Assembly (NCBI RefSeq): GCF_902170305.1
Contig: NZ_CABHWW010000028.1
Coordinates: forward strand, 62,001-126,000
DNA length: 64,000 bases
Direction of reading: 5' to 3'
DNA from: Yersinia alsatica
Lineage (GTDB): Bacteria > Pseudomonadota > Gammaproteobacteria > Enterobacterales > Enterobacteriaceae
Shown: one piece after another, positions 1 through 10,258 of the stretch
Numbering within the stretch: position 1 is the stretch's first letter
Layout: each line of letters begins with the position of its first letter
Program-made: the position numbers and the translations under genes
Notes under the pieces: generated by a model
Seen by the model: only the letters and a program-made list of their open reading frames with translations
Databases searched by the model: none
Told to the model about the DNA's origin: nothing

Positions 1-695
1 TCGTTAATAGCATGAACTAATGTACTAATGCCTTTTGCATTAAATTTAAATAATTGAAAAGAACCGACAGATTCACCGATAGTGCTCCAGTTTATCCCTA
101 TATTTTCAGTGAAATCTTTGGTGACTTCTGCAATTGTCAATTTCACATTCACCTGATTAGACTGGGATAATTTAATTTTATTGATAATTCCTGCATAGTT
201 ACTACTATCAAAGGGTTGGTTGTTGCTATTTATTTTTTTACTCCCCATAGCTTCACCAATAATGCTAGCAATGGTATCTTTAGCCTCTTCAGATTCTGCG
301 GTTCCAGTCAGAATGTAACTGTTGCCTATTTTATTAATATCTATATCGCTGCCTGGATATTCAGCCTGTATTCTTTTATGTGCTACAGTAATAATATTAT
401 TAACCATTACAACGGATTTAGTGATTGCTTTATGGTCATGATTGAACAAAGTTAACTCTGCCATCCCTTCATTTTTAGCGTATACAATAACGCTATTTTT
501 ACCAATAAGTTCATAGTCAGCGATGGTCGCGGCAGAAACAAAAACTGTATTTATTTCATCTTGCGTATTAATAATGTATGACTCACCAGCAGATAGATAC
601 ACTGGTTTAGCATTTGCTCCCTGCGTGGTTATCAAGCAAGCTATAGTGGCGAATAAAAAATGCCAACTTATATAGACTAATCTGTTTTTTTTCAT
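1..695 (-). CDS. rcpA: Flp pilus secretin RcpA/CpaC, 3' end beyond window
   Basis: The frame runs from an ATG at 693-695 off the left edge, so only the N-terminal ~231 residues are present. A signal peptide (MKKNRLVY start, ending near GANA) is followed by the pilus-secretin N-domain (GESYIIN, then VFVSAATIADYELIGKNSVIVYA) and a BON-like segment (around residues 100-140). The last visible part (VNVKLTIAEVTKDFTENIGINW) is the usual lead-in to the secretin core. The start overlaps the stop of rcpC by ATGA, so translation is probably coupled. In Tad systems this protein forms the outer-membrane channel for the Flp pilus. Base composition is AT-rich like the other tad genes here. Identity as an RcpA/CpaC family member is confident; the gene name follows the Aggregatibacter tad nomenclature. 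Confidence 0.85.
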   Translation of the reverse strand, partial: MKKNRLVYISWHFLFATIACLITTQGANAKPVYLSAGESYIINTQDEINTVFVSAATIADYELIGKNSVIVYAKNEGMAELTLFNHDHKAITKSVVMVNNIITVAHKRIQAEYPGSDIDINKIGNSYILTGTAESEEAKDTIASIIGEAMGSKKINSNNQPFDSSNYAGIINKIKLSQSNQVNVKLTIAEVTKDFTENIGINWSTIGESVGSFQLFKFNAKGISTLVHAIN

Positions 696-1522
696 CCTCT
701 TAGTTCTCTTGTTGTACGAAGTTTAGGGATAATTTCATATAAATTACTATGTTTGGTGTTATCTTCGATGTTATAGCTTGGTATTAAAAATATATCACCT
801 GATTTTTCTACTAAACGTATTAGGTCAAGATCTTTAGTTTTTATTATGACGGAAATATAACCTTTTGACGTTTCATTAGTCTTTTGATTTTTGTTGTTTT
901 TTTCTGATAATTCCTCCGCAGAGTGCTTTTTTATTCTTACTACTTTCATATTAGATATAATTTCATTTAATGAATAGTTGCTGTTATTATTCATGTTCTT
1001 TGTATTAATGGTTATTTCGCTTCTCACGCCTTTATTTTTATCAGTTTCAAGAATTCTTAATTGTAATGAAATATCATCACCAATTTTTAATGTGTTTAAC
1101 AAATATTCATCTTGCTGCCAGATACTGAATTTATAAATAACCTGATCTTTTTGTAAGCTCAAATGGATGAATTCATCACTATCAGGTGACACTAACATCT
1201 CTTTAGTAATATAAGATCCAATAACAATATTGTTTTTCAGTAAGTGACTATTAATATTGGTTGCTTCAGATATTGCATGTTTTATTAGATCGCTTGATTC
1301 CGGAACTGCTATTTTTTTTATAGTATAATCAGTTTTTTCTAATAGAGTTCCTGCAGATAAATCACGCGCTGCTTGTACTAGTGAAATGATGACTTCTTTT
1401 TCTTTCTTTTGTATGACTAACTTGCTTGTTTCTTTTTTATTATCTCCAAAATCTACCGATATACCGGTAATTCCTATGGCAATAATAAGAATTGAAAATA
1501 ATAAAAGAAATTTACGATTCAT
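692..1522 (-). CDS. rcpC: Flp pilus assembly protein RcpC/CpaB (SAF domain)
   Basis: A 276-residue protein with one N-terminal membrane helix (residues ~5-21) and then a periplasmic SAF-type domain (VQAARDLSAGTLLEKTDY, followed by an AVPESS segment), typical of CpaB/RcpC. The family is periplasmic and supports secretin assembly in the Tad pilus machine. I chose ATG at 1520-1522 over the upstream GTG at 1529-1531 because GAGAGG lies at good spacing before the ATG. It sits between tadV and rcpA, the normal tad order, and overlaps rcpA by four bases. It is Lys/Asn rich and AT-rich, consistent with transfer of the tad locus. Confidence 0.88.
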   Translation of the reverse strand: MNRKFLLLFSILIIAIGITGISVDFGDNKKETSKLVIQKKEKEVIISLVQAARDLSAGTLLEKTDYTIKKIAVPESSDLIKHAISEATNINSHLLKNNIVIGSYITKEMLVSPDSDEFIHLSLQKDQVIYKFSIWQQDEYLLNTLKIGDDISLQLRILETDKNKGVRSEITINTKNMNNNSNYSLNEIISNMKVVRIKKHSAEELSEKNNKNQKTNETSKGYISVIIKTKDLDLIRLVEKSGDIFLIPSYNIEDNTKHSNLYEIIPKLRTTRELRG

Positions 1523-1563
1523 AGTAATCACCTCTCGCTATGCTGAAATAGCTTACTTCACAA

Positions 1564-1986
1564 CTAGTTAAATAGAGATAATAAAAAACCACTGGAAATA
1601 GCAACAGCATAAGGGACACCTCTCTGTTGAATATCTTTTTTATTAATTATCATACCTATAATCATGACGACGCCACCCATAATTGCAGTATAAATAATAA
1701 AATCCAGTGATTGTCCTGGGCTGAGGGAAAATAACAAAGCGACTATGAACTTTACATCACCTCCGCCGATAAGCTTGAAATTAAAAATAACATAACCAAC
1801 CAGTAAGGCTATGAGTGGAATAATAACGCTAAATGTATTATGTAAAGCAAAACCTAAAGTTAATGTATTGATGGCTATAGCCATGTTATGTATGTTACTA
1901 ATAACTCTATAGCGAATGTCTGTATAGCAAATTAAGAGTAGTTGTAATACTAATAGTATTAATAAGAATAATTTAATTATACCCAT
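1564..1986 (-). CDS. tadV: Prepilin peptidase TadV/CpaA (A24 family)
   Basis: A small (140 aa) polytopic type IV prepilin peptidase of the short TadV/CpaA kind, lacking the N-terminal methylase part of PilD. The two catalytic aspartates are visible, one in the loop after the first helix (CYTDIRYRVI) and one in GGGDVKF. It should process the Flp prepilin encoded just upstream. The start is set at 1984-1986 because AGGA lies five bases before that ATG; an ATG at 2005-2007 would add seven residues (MFYIRKV) but has a poor ribosome-binding site. It lies about 60 bp downstream of flp and 40 bp upstream of rcpC. Confidence 0.9.
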   Translation of the reverse strand: MGIIKLFLLILLVLQLLLICYTDIRYRVISNIHNMAIAINTLTLGFALHNTFSVIIPLIALLVGYVIFNFKLIGGGDVKFIVALLFSLSPGQSLDFIIYTAIMGGVVMIIGMIINKKDIQQRGVPYAVAISSGFLLSLFN

Positions 1987-2045
1987 CACTTTCCTAATAT
2001 AAAACATGGCAACAATGAGTTGCCATGTAATAAATTATAAAAACA

Positions 2046-2240
2046 TTAAGGGAATAGAGCTACAATCTTATCGATAGTGGCAGTTACAATCTTGGTTAGT
2101 TCTGGTTTTGCTATTCCGATAAAGATACCCGCCATTGCAATAATCATCACGTATTCAATAATAGAGCCTCGTTGGTTTTTTAGAAACTCTTGAGATTTAC
2201 GTTGAACAGTTGCACAGCCTTTGGTGATTGAGAACATCAT
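2046..2240 (-). CDS. flp: Flp major pilin
   Basis: A 64-residue Flp/Fap pilin. It has a charged leader ending near QRG, then the class IVb Flp signature (SIIEYVMIIAMAG) with the conserved Glu-Tyr, a hydrophobic helix, and a short tail ending in FP. The leader is expected to be cut after the Gly of NQRG by the TadV peptidase encoded next. Only one flp copy is seen here, whereas some tad loci have two. Two consecutive ATGs (2238-2240 and 2235-2237) could both start it, with AAGGA upstream. It is the first gene of the tad operon, with about 200 bp of AT-rich DNA before it. Confidence 0.9.
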   Translation of the reverse strand: MMFSITKGCATVQRKSQEFLKNQRGSIIEYVMIIAMAGIFIGIAKPELTKIVTATIDKIVALFP

Positions 2241-2438
2241 GACTTATTTTCCTTGTTAAATATGTTGGGAATTTCCCGTTATATTAAGTTCTGATTAGGT
2301 ATGTCGCTACTACCCGAATAGATATGTTTTATATTCGCCTCGTTCGTAGTGGTAGCTATTTAACGGTTTTTTTTTACGAAATTCATTTTTATCATCATCA
2401 TTTAATCTTTTAAAATCATGCTTGTTTCAATGAGAGTA

Positions 2439-3038
2439 TTAATAATTAGGCTTATCTCCATTGAATAAGATAATAATGACTAAGACTGAGAGGAATGAGA
2501 GCCAGCAGAAAGAAAAGAGGGCGAGTAAAGAGATCAATTTTTTCCAACGATGACTTTGCAAGAAACTTTGCTTGGTGTGAGTATGAGTCGCCACTGTCAC
2601 CATACTATTTGCCGGTAGAGGAAGAGAATTTGCCTGCGGTTGTTCGGGCATAGTTGTTATTGAGCCAGGATCACCACCGTCTTGTAAGTTTTGTGGTTTT
2701 TCACCCACTGCTACCTGGCTAACAGAGCCAGTATAGCGCACACCTTTGCGTGGAATAGTATGGATAAGAGACTCTTTAAGCCCGACTTGAATAAATGCTT
2801 TACGCAGCATATAGAGTTGCCCGTAGTAGCTGCTTTCGCTAACTGCCCCACGTTGTTCTTTCCATACCTGATTAATAATTTGTTCTTTCTCAGTTACCCC
2901 ATTAAGCAATAGTTGCAAGAATCGCAGGTTATTCTCAGTCAATATGACAACTGAACCATCAGGACCATTTAAACAACGTTGTGTGGGGGAAAATAGCACC
3001 GTTCCTTCTAATTTAAACACAATCTCATTTGTCTCCAT
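2439..3038 (-). CDS. Membrane-anchored winged-helix transcriptional regulator (ToxR/CadC-like)
   Basis: A 199-residue protein with an OmpR/PhoB-type winged-helix domain (residues ~5-105; TENNLRFLQLLLNG, then the recognition region SSYYGQLYMLRKAF and the wing IHTIPRKGVRYTG). A Pro/Gln-rich linker and a single C-terminal transmembrane helix (about 168-193) follow, with almost no periplasmic domain. This is the ToxR/CadC/PsaE-like arrangement of a DNA-binding protein tethered to the inner membrane. Transcribed in the same direction as flp and ~200 bp upstream of it, it is a good candidate regulator of the tad operon. That link is inferred from position only. Confidence 0.8.
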   Translation of the reverse strand: METNEIVFKLEGTVLFSPTQRCLNGPDGSVVILTENNLRFLQLLLNGVTEKEQIINQVWKEQRGAVSESSYYGQLYMLRKAFIQVGLKESLIHTIPRKGVRYTGSVSQVAVGEKPQNLQDGGDPGSITTMPEQPQANSLPLPANSMVTVATHTHTKQSFLQSHRWKKLISLLALFSFCWLSFLSVLVIIILFNGDKPNY

Positions 3039-3565
3039 ATTGACTGCTACCTATCCTGTATAAGGTGTTTATTTATTCTTTGAGTACGTTAAGATTTTAT
3101 CTTGCCGTGGGTAAGTTAAGTTTATCCTGAATGAATATTTCTCTTTGATATTTTGTATCGGGAATTTGGTTTTTACTATGTGATAACAAGATTAAGATTA
3201 TTAATTTATTATTGATTTGTCTTTTTTAATTCTCAATCTTCTGTAATGGTAACTCGGCATATTCTGCATGATGCCATTTTAATTAACAAGATGGTATTGG
3301 TCGTAAATATAATATTTGTTATTTTTAGTTATCACTATTTCTTATTTGTATATTATATCCTTTATCATCATTGATGACTTTTTACTACTCTTCTGTATTT
3401 TTCATGTTTTTTTATATTTTTTAATTTTAATATGTTAAATATGATTTTTGTTATTAATTAAGTGGCATGGTTGGCGAATCTGTTGTTGCATATCTACCTT
3501 ATGAGCATTGAGGTAAACTGTAATAGCCTTAATTATGCAATACCTTGAATTGGAGTGGGGCCATT
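3039..3565. other. AT-rich intergenic region
   Basis: About 530 bp of strongly AT-rich DNA between the divergently transcribed regulator and alkB. I see no credible gene. It should contain the promoters of both neighbours, but no operator stands out. Confidence 0.6.
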
Positions 3566-4246
3566 ATGACTATGGATCTGTTTTCCCAGTTACCGGGCGA
3601 ACCTTGGACTGAAGAGTTGGCTCCGGGGGCAATGGTTTTGCATCATTATGCGCAGGAGCAAGCGCCGCTATTGTTAGCAGAAGTTACGGCAATTACCGAA
3701 CTTGCTGTTTTTCGGCATTTAATTACCCCCGGTGGTTATCGAATGTCGGTTGCCATGAGTAATTGCGGCTCGGTGGGCTGGGTCAGCGATGCACAGGGTT
3801 ATCGCTACAGTCCAATTGACCCATTAACAACAAATCCTTGGCCCGCTATACCACCCCGTTTTATGGCGCTAGCTATTTCTGCTGCGCGCGATGCGGGTTT
3901 TGCACATTTTCAACCCGACGCGTGCTTGATAAACCGTTACGAAGTCGGCGCTAAGTTGTCATTGCATCAAGATAAAGACGAGCTGGATTTACGCCAACCC
4001 ATTGTTTCGGTCTCGTTAGGATTACCCGCAATATTTCAGTTTGGTGGATTGTCTCGTGAGGCAAAATGCCAACGAGTTTTACTGACCGAAGGGGATGTTG
4101 TGGTGTGGGGCGGGCCGTCTCGTCTGAATTATCATGGTGTATTGCCCATAAAACCGGGTTTTTCTCCCGGGGCGGGTGCGTATCGGATTAATTTGACCTT
4201 TCGTTGTACCGGGACGCTGAGAAGTTATGAGGTTCTAAATAGATAA
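3566..4246 (+). CDS. alkB: DNA oxidative demethylase AlkB
   Basis: A 226-residue Fe(II)/2-oxoglutarate dioxygenase that repairs 1-methyladenine and 3-methylcytosine. It matches E. coli AlkB along its whole length: TPGGYxMSVAMxNCG, YSPIDP, FQPDACLINRY, the HxD iron ligands in LHQDKDE, SLGLPAIFQFGG, GDVVVWGG, the distal iron His in NYHGV and the 2-oxoglutarate-binding Arg in RINLTFR. The start is taken as the ATG at 3566, with GGAG upstream; ATG 3572 or TTG 3545 are alternatives. It is monocistronic here, without ada, and converges on the cus operon. Confidence 0.96.
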   Translation: MTMDLFSQLPGEPWTEELAPGAMVLHHYAQEQAPLLLAEVTAITELAVFRHLITPGGYRMSVAMSNCGSVGWVSDAQGYRYSPIDPLTTNPWPAIPPRFMALAISAARDAGFAHFQPDACLINRYEVGAKLSLHQDKDELDLRQPIVSVSLGLPAIFQFGGLSREAKCQRVLLTEGDVVVWGGPSRLNYHGVLPIKPGFSPGAGAYRINLTFRCTGTLRSYEVLNR

Positions 4247-4275
4247 CCCCCAGTCCTGCCTGGCAGAACTGAGGG
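4247..4275. terminator. Hairpin between convergent alkB and cusA
   Basis: An inverted repeat of about 13 bp per arm with one mismatch (CCCAGTCCTGCC paired with GGCAGAACTGAGGG) lies immediately after the alkB stop and before the cusA stop. It has no strong T-tract on either side but is well placed to end both transcripts. Confidence 0.6.
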
Positions 4276-4298
4276 CTAGATGATGCTTATTGAGATCT

Positions 4299-7200
4299 TT
4301 ACTGCTGTTGGCGGTCCTTTTTATGCAGCAACATATACACCGCCGGAATAACCAGCATCGAAAGCAGCGGTGCACTGACCATCCCGCCGATCATTGGCGC
4401 AGCAATACGTTGCATGACTTCTGAACCGGTTCCTCCTCCCCACATAATGGGAAGCAAGCCAGCCATAATAGTGGCGACAGTCATGGCTTTTGGCCGCACG
4501 CGCAGTACCGCACCTTCATGAATAGCCGCGCTCATCTCACTGGCCGTCATCGCCATTCCTGGCCGCTGATTTTTTTTCACCGCCTGATTAAGATACAGCA
4601 CCATAATCACGCCAAACTCTGCTGCGACCCCCGCCAAAGCGATAAAGCCCACCGCCGCAGCTACTGAAAAGTTATATCCCAAACCATAAAGCAGCCACAC
4701 CCCGCCAATTAAGGCAAAGGGTAGCGTTGCCATGATCAGGGCGGCATCGCGGACACTGCTGAAAGTGACATACAGCAGCACGAAAATAATCATCAGAGTC
4801 ACCGGCAGCACAATTTTCAGTTTCGCGGTGGCCCGCTCCAGATATTCAAACTGCCCAGACCAACTGAGTGACACTCCCTCTGGCAGCTTCACTTGTTGCG
4901 CGACAGCCTGTTGCATATCGGTGACGGCTGATTTCAAATCCCGCCCACGTAAATCAACATAAACCCAGTCCGATAGACGGGCATTTTCACTTTTTAGCAT
5001 TGGCGGGCCTTCAGCTACCTTGATATCTGCCAGTTCTGATAATGCCACTTGCCCACCACTGGCAGTCACGACCGGTAAATCACGTAATTTCTGTAGTGAA
5101 TCACGTATTTCTCGCGGGTAACGCAAGTTGATGGGATAACGCTCACGCCCTTCAATGGTTTCACCGATGTTTTGCCCGCCAATCACCGTTTCCACCAGTG
5201 ATTGCAACTCTTTGACTGAAACGCCATAACGGGCAGCCCGCTGGCGATCAATATCAATATCCACATAGCGCCCATCGGCCAAGCGCTCAGAGAGAGCCGA
5301 GGTTACGCCCGGTACTTTGCGCACCACTTGCTCAATTTGTTGTGCAACCTGCTCAATCTGCTGCACATTCTTACCATTGACCTTGATCCCTACCGGACTT
5401 TTAATCCCGGTAGATAGCATGTCCAATCGATTACGGATTGGCGGTACCCACAGATTAGCAATTCCGGGAATATTAACGGTTGCATCCAGTTCCTCGATCA
5501 ATTTATCCATGGTCATGCCGGGCCGCCACTGCTCTTTGGGCTTAAAACGAATGGTGGTTTCGATCATGGTGAGTGGGGCGGGATCAGTGGCTGTCTCTGC
5601 ACGCCCAGCTTTGCCAAATACCGTATCCACTTCCGGCACAGTTTTGATCAGGCGGTCGGTTTGTTGCAGTAAATGGCTAGCTTCCCGCACGGAAATCCCC
5701 GGCAAGGTCGAGGGCATATACAGCAAATCGCCTTCATCCAGCGCGGGCATAAATTCGCTACCCAGACGGCTGAGCGGATAGAGCGTCGCGAGTAACAATA
5801 TGCCCGCAATCGCCAAGGTGGTTTTTGGCCGCGCCAGCACGGCGGTTAACACCGGATGATAAAGGGCAATCAAACCACGGTTAATAGGGTTGGCATTTTC
5901 ATCAGGGATCTTTCCGCGAATAAAATAGCCCATTAACACCGGCACCAGTGTGATGGCTAAACCGGCAGAAACCGCCATGGCATAGGTTTTGGTAAAGGCC
6001 AGTGGGGAAAACATGCGCCCCTCCTGTGCCTGTAAGGTAAATACCGGAATAAATGACAAGGTAATTATCAATAAACTGCAAAATAGCGCTGGGCCAACTT
6101 CGGTTGCCGCCTGTTCTGAAATGCGCCAATAATCCTGACTGACGGGTGTTTGTCCGGGGTGATCCCGTCGCCATTGCTCCAATACTTTGTGCATGTTTTC
6201 GATCATGACGATCGCCGCATCGACCATGGCACCGATAGCAATGGCAATCCCCCCCAGGGACATGATATTGGCATTAACCCCCTGATAGTGCATCACAATA
6301 AAGGCACCGAGGATCCCCAATGGCAGGGTGATTATGGCCACCAACGCCGAGCGGAAGTGGAACAAAAACAGTGAGCAGATGACGGCGACGACTAAAAATT
6401 CTTCCAATAATTTAAACGACAAGCTATCGATGGCCTGAGTTATCAGTTGTGAGCGGTCATAAACCGGCACGATTTCTACCCCAGCGGGCAAACTGCGCTG
6501 AATCTGTTGCAGTTTCTCTTTCACGCCATTGATAGTTTCCAGTGCGTTTTTGCCATAGCGCATCACAATGATGCCGCCCGCCACTTCGCCTTCGCCATTC
6601 AGCTCTGCCACGCCGCGCCGCATCTCTGGCCCCATACGCACGCTGGCAACATCGGACAGTAAAATCGGAATACCATCACGGGCAGTTATCACAATATTCC
6701 TGAAGTCATCCAGAGTTTTCAGGTAGCCACTGGCTCGCACCATGTATTCGGCGGCCCCCATCTCTAATACTGAACCCCCAGCTTCTTGGTTGCTGTCGCT
6801 AATGGCGCTGGCTATTTGCTGATGGGAGAGATTCAGCGCTCGCATCCGTTCGGGGTCAAGCACCACCTGATACTGGCGCACCATACCGCCCACACTGGCC
6901 ACTTCAGAGACATTTGGCACGGTTTTTAGCTCAAATTTCAGTGTCCAATCCTGTAGTGCGCGCAAGTCCGCCAGACTGTGTTTGCCGGTGCGATCAATTA
7001 AGGCATATTCATAGATCCAGCCGACGCCAGTGGCATCCGGCCCCAGTGAGGCCTTGGCTTCGGCTGGTAGCGTGGATTGTACTTGGCTAAGGTATTCCAG
7101 CACTCGTGAGCGCGCCCAGTAAGGATCGGTCCCATCATCAAACAATACATAGACATAGGCGTCGCCGAACATAGAAAAGCCGCGCACCGTTTTGGCTCCG

Positions 7201-7430
7201 GGCACTGACAGCATGGTGGTGGTTAGCGGGTAAGTCACCTGATCTTCCACCACTTGTGGTGCTTTGCCGGGATAACTGACGCGAATGATCACCTGTGTAT
7301 CTGACAGATCCGGCAGGGCATCCAGCGGTGTCTGTTGCAGGGACCAAATCCCCCATGCCGCCATCATCACTGCCCCCAATAGCACCAACAGCCGGTTACG
7401 TAATGACCAGCGGATAATGGCAGCAATCAT
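4299..7430 (-). CDS. cusA: Cu(I)/Ag(I) efflux RND transporter CusA
   Basis: A 1043-residue heavy-metal-efflux RND pump. The N-terminus ([19 protein letters not shown]) and [15 protein letters not shown] and [15 protein letters not shown] segments are those of CusA/SilA. The charged TM4 segment [13 protein letters not shown] needed for proton relay is present, and several Met residues occur in the periplasmic cleft and TM8 regions. In the inner membrane it takes Cu(I) or Ag(I) from CusF/CusB and passes it to the outer-membrane channel. It overlaps cusB by four bases (ATGA) and is last in the operon. CusA is favoured over divalent-ion CzcA because of its close match to CusA and the CusF neighbours. 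Confidence 0.94.
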   Translation of the reverse strand: MIAAIIRWSLRNRLLVLLGAVMMAAWGIWSLQQTPLDALPDLSDTQVIIRVSYPGKAPQVVEDQVTYPLTTTMLSVPGAKTVRGFSMFGDAYVYVLFDDGTDPYWARSRVLEYLSQVQSTLPAEAKASLGPDATGVGWIYEYALIDRTGKHSLADLRALQDWTLKFELKTVPNVSEVASVGGMVRQYQVVLDPERMRALNLSHQQIASAISDSNQEAGGSVLEMGAAEYMVRASGYLKTLDDFRNIVITARDGIPILLSDVASVRMGPEMRRGVAELNGEGEVAGGIIVMRYGKNALETINGVKEKLQQIQRSLPAGVEIVPVYDRSQLITQAIDSLSFKLLEEFLVVAVICSLFLFHFRSALVAIITLPLGILGAFIVMHYQGVNANIMSLGGIAIAIGAMVDAAIVMIENMHKVLEQWRRDHPGQTPVSQDYWRISEQAATEVGPALFCSLLIITLSFIPVFTLQAQEGRMFSPLAFTKTYAMAVSAGLAITLVPVLMGYFIRGKIPDENANPINRGLIALYHPVLTAVLARPKTTLAIAGILLLATLYPLSRLGSEFMPALDEGDLLYMPSTLPGISVREASHLLQQTDRLIKTVPEVDTVFGKAGRAETATDPAPLTMIETTIRFKPKEQWRPGMTMDKLIEELDATVNIPGIANLWVPPIRNRLDMLSTGIKSPVGIKVNGKNVQQIEQVAQQIEQVVRKVPGVTSALSERLADGRYVDIDIDRQRAARYGVSVKELQSLVETVIGGQNIGETIEGRERYPINLRYPREIRDSLQKLRDLPVVTASGGQVALSELADIKVAEGPPMLKSENARLSDWVYVDLRGRDLKSAVTDMQQAVAQQVKLPEGVSLSWSGQFEYLERATAKLKIVLPVTLMIIFVLLYVTFSSVRDAALIMATLPFALIGGVWLLYGLGYNFSVAAAVGFIALAGVAAEFGVIMVLYLNQAVKKNQRPGMAMTASEMSAAIHEGAVLRVRPKAMTVATIMAGLLPIMWGGGTGSEVMQRIAAPMIGGMVSAPLLSMLVIPAVYMLLHKKDRQQQ

Positions 7431-8950
7431 AAGTGGCTCCCATGAATATCCGTGCTGTTATTGGTTTTTACTGGCTTGATGTGGCGGATCTGTGCCCCTT
7501 CATCATTTAAGGTAAAGGTGAAATTAACCTGACTGCCAACCCTAATCTCTGGTGATAAATCGCCCGGAGGCAGGAGGAAGTCCATGGTCATCGCTCCCCA
7601 TTTCAATGCCGCAATTGGGCCATGAGATAAGGTAATGGTGGAGCCGTTAATGGCGTTGACTTCCCCTTGTACCGAATAGATATCGACGGGGGTCGCTGTG
7701 CTGTTATCCATGACCGGATCTGGGGTTTCTGGCAAGTCATCCATTTGTGGCAGAGCACTTTGCAAACTGGCTTCCGAATCAATCAAGAATTGCCCAGACG
7801 TCACCACCTGTTGGCCACTGCTCAGCCCGGATTTGATCTCAACCCAGCCATCTTGAGTTTGTCCGGCACTGACCTCCACTGGCTTAAAGTGACCATTTCC
7901 TTGCGCCAGCAACACGCGGTTGCGGTTGCCTGTCATCAGCAAAGCTTCCTGCGGAATAGCCAGCACTGACTCAAGGTTATCTGATTGTGCCGATTGCACA
8001 TTCAGGTACATACCCGGTTTCAACTTATGTTGCGGGTTCTCGAGTACGATCCTTGCTTTCAGCGTGCGGGTGGCGAGATCCATATTGGGTAATAATTCAC
8101 TGACTTTACCGTGGAAAGTTTCCCCCGGCCAACTGGCGGTGGTGGCGGAAATTTCACTGCCAATAGAGACTAAACTGGCCTGTGACTGTGGATAATCCAC
8201 GACGATCCACACCGGATCGAGACTGGCTAATTCAAACAGTGATTGGGTCGCTGTCACTTGTGCGCCTGCACGAATATCCAACTTACTCACATAACCATCG
8301 GCAGGGGAGCGCAATGTCACTCGAGTTTGTGGTTGGCCGCTTTTCTCTACACTACGAATCACCTCTTCTGGCATAAATTGCAGTTGTAGCCGTTGACGGG
8401 CGGCGGCGGTTAATGAGCTGTCGCCTAATTGCCGAATGGCCAGATATTCTTGCTGAGCGGCACTCCAATCGGGCACCCATAGCTGAGCCAATGGCTGGTT
8501 TTTCGTGACCGGTTGCTGGTCGGCTCGAACATAGAGTTGCTCGATGATACCGTTGGCCCGCGCCGCGATAACCTGCACACCACGTTCGTCCGTCGCCACT
8601 GTGCCGTAGCCAGCAAGGCGATAGTTGAGTGCGCGCATCTCTGCCGGGGCGGTTCGCACCCCCAAGTTTTGCTGCTGACGGGCGCTGATCGTCACGCCGC
8701 CATCTTCTTCGGTTTCACCGGCATAGCGCGGCACCAGTTCCATATCCATAAAGGGCGATTTTCCTGGTTTATCAAAACGTTGGCCGGGGGACATCGGATC
8801 ATACCAGTAGAGCACTTTGCGGCTGTTTTCCGCGGGGGCGTCAGTGGCAAGCGCAGATGTGGCATGGGGCGCAGGCCTGCCTAATAGATAGCCAGTGAGG
8901 CCGCTAATCACGGCAACCGCGACTAAGGTCAGACTAAATAACTTTTTCAT
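7427..8950 (-). CDS. cusB: Cu/Ag efflux periplasmic adaptor CusB with C-terminal CusF-like domain
   Basis: A 507-residue membrane-fusion protein. It has an N-terminal anchor (residues ~5-24) and a heavy-metal-binding domain ([26 protein letters not shown], ~48-78) with Met ligands. Barrel-sandwich and helical-hairpin regions follow ([27 protein letters not shown]), then a beta-barrel domain. A CusF-like OB domain ends the protein (about 420-495: [26 protein letters not shown]) with the His, Trp and two Met of the CusF Cu(I)/Ag(I) site. E. coli CusB (407 aa) lacks this last domain; SilB-type and many Gram-negative homologues have it. It overlaps cusA and cusC by ATGA. Confidence 0.93.
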   Translation of the reverse strand: MKKLFSLTLVAVAVISGLTGYLLGRPAPHATSALATDAPAENSRKVLYWYDPMSPGQRFDKPGKSPFMDMELVPRYAGETEEDGGVTISARQQQNLGVRTAPAEMRALNYRLAGYGTVATDERGVQVIAARANGIIEQLYVRADQQPVTKNQPLAQLWVPDWSAAQQEYLAIRQLGDSSLTAAARQRLQLQFMPEEVIRSVEKSGQPQTRVTLRSPADGYVSKLDIRAGAQVTATQSLFELASLDPVWIVVDYPQSQASLVSIGSEISATTASWPGETFHGKVSELLPNMDLATRTLKARIVLENPQHKLKPGMYLNVQSAQSDNLESVLAIPQEALLMTGNRNRVLLAQGNGHFKPVEVSAGQTQDGWVEIKSGLSSGQQVVTSGQFLIDSEASLQSALPQMDDLPETPDPVMDNSTATPVDIYSVQGEVNAINGSTITLSHGPIAALKWGAMTMDFLLPPGDLSPEIRVGSQVNFTFTLNDEGAQIRHIKPVKTNNSTDIHGSHL

Positions 8951-10245
8951 CGCACGCTCTCCTGCGGGGTCAGATAACGGATGGCGGCCCAGGTGCGGGC
9001 CAATTCACGGGCGGCATTGCTGGTATTTAGCTGGCTGTCGAGTAGGGCGCGCCGTGCTTCCAGCACTGAGCTCAAATCGCTTTTATTGGCTTGGTACTGC
9101 GCCATCATCAAATCAACACGTTGTTTTTGCAGCGGTAAAACCTCATTAGTCTGCCGCTGCCATAGTTGTTGCGTGGCCTGATACTGCGCCAGCAGAGTGT
9201 CGAGCTGTGCCCGATGGTCGCGGGTCAGTAATGTCAGCTGGTCATTGGCTTCCATCGTGCGCGAGACATCGGCGGCATAGTCTTTATCCTGGCGCTGTGA
9301 GCGGAACAGCGGCAGATCGACAGTAATCATCACGCCAGCCATATCTTCATATTCGTCCGCACGTTTGGCGTAATAGACTTCAATGCCGACATCGGGGGTG
9401 GCGGCAATAGCCGATTGTGCCGAGCGCGCTTTGGCGACTTCGGCCTCACGGCTGGCGAGTAAGATTTCTGGATGCTGCTTGATGGCATCACGCAAGACAG
9501 TGATATCAGCCGGTAGGCGGGTGAAAGAGGGCAGTGGGCCATTGATGTGCTGGACCTCAATACCGGTCAACTGAGTCAGTTGGGTCTGCGCCAAAGCCAC
9601 ATCGCGTTGCGCGGTGGTTAGCCTGTCTTGCATGGCAGAGAGTGTCAGACGTGCATCCAACACGTTACTGGGTAAAGTACCGCCGCTGGCAACGCCGGCA
9701 CGTTGCAGCCCGACCTGTTTTTCACTCTCCTGCACCAAGATTTTGGCATCACTCACTGCTTGCTCGGTCAGCGCCAGATCCAGCCAGGCTTGCGCCGTCT
9801 CTTTTTGTAGTCGGGTACGAATGGTTTCACTGCCCGCCGCTGTTTTACGGGCTTCAGCACTCAGGGTATCGGCTTTTCTCTGGCGTTTATCACTGCTGAC
9901 ATAATCCTGCATGATACCCACCCGCTGCATCGTCATCCCCTCACGGGTAAAACGGCGGGCATTGTTGCCACCTACCGGCAGGTTTTCAATGCCAAATTTC
10001 AGTTTGGGGTCCGGTAGTTGGGTGGCAGAGCTTGCCATGTTCTCTAAGGCATTGACTTGATGCTGATTAGCCGATAATTCAGCAGAGTAGCGCTCGGCGG
10101 AAACCAGCGCCTGCTCCAGTGTGATATCGGCGGCATAGCCAATGGCGGGCAGACTAAATGCTGCCGCCATCAATAGACTGGCGAATCTCAAACGCAAGGT
10201 AGCCGAAGGCCGCACCTGCTGAGGGTGATTAAATTGAGGGTTCAT
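8947..10245 (-). CDS. cusC: Outer-membrane efflux channel CusC/CzcC (TolC family)
   Basis: A 432-residue TolC-family outer-membrane factor with two OEP repeats (LEQALVSAERYSAELSA near the N-terminus; DVGIEVYYAKRADEYEDMAGV opening the second half). It forms the outer-membrane exit for CusBA. The start was set at 10243-10245 because GGGAG lies five bases upstream; the longer frame adds 30 residues with no signal sequence. The mature N-terminus after GYA-A has no cysteine, so unlike E. coli CusC it does not look lipidated. That and its length are closer to CzcC-type channels. It overlaps cusB by four bases. Confidence 0.88.
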   Translation of the reverse strand: MNPQFNHPQQVRPSATLRLRFASLLMAAAFSLPAIGYAADITLEQALVSAERYSAELSANQHQVNALENMASSATQLPDPKLKFGIENLPVGGNNARRFTREGMTMQRVGIMQDYVSSDKRQRKADTLSAEARKTAAGSETIRTRLQKETAQAWLDLALTEQAVSDAKILVQESEKQVGLQRAGVASGGTLPSNVLDARLTLSAMQDRLTTAQRDVALAQTQLTQLTGIEVQHINGPLPSFTRLPADITVLRDAIKQHPEILLASREAEVAKARSAQSAIAATPDVGIEVYYAKRADEYEDMAGVMITVDLPLFRSQRQDKDYAADVSRTMEANDQLTLLTRDHRAQLDTLLAQYQATQQLWQRQTNEVLPLQKQRVDLMMAQYQANKSDLSSVLEARRALLDSQLNTSNAARELARTWAAIRYLTPQESVR

Positions 10246-10258
10246 TTTGGCTCCCGCC

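Noticed and set aside
216-455. 79-codon plus-strand frame at the left edge
   Set aside because: It is antisense to the rcpA secretin frame, which has a signal peptide, BON-like domain and a coupled start.
5317-5781. Long open frame on the plus strand inside cusA (154 codons)
   Set aside because: It lies antisense to a well-supported gene, with low-complexity Cys/Ser-rich translation and no ribosome-binding site.
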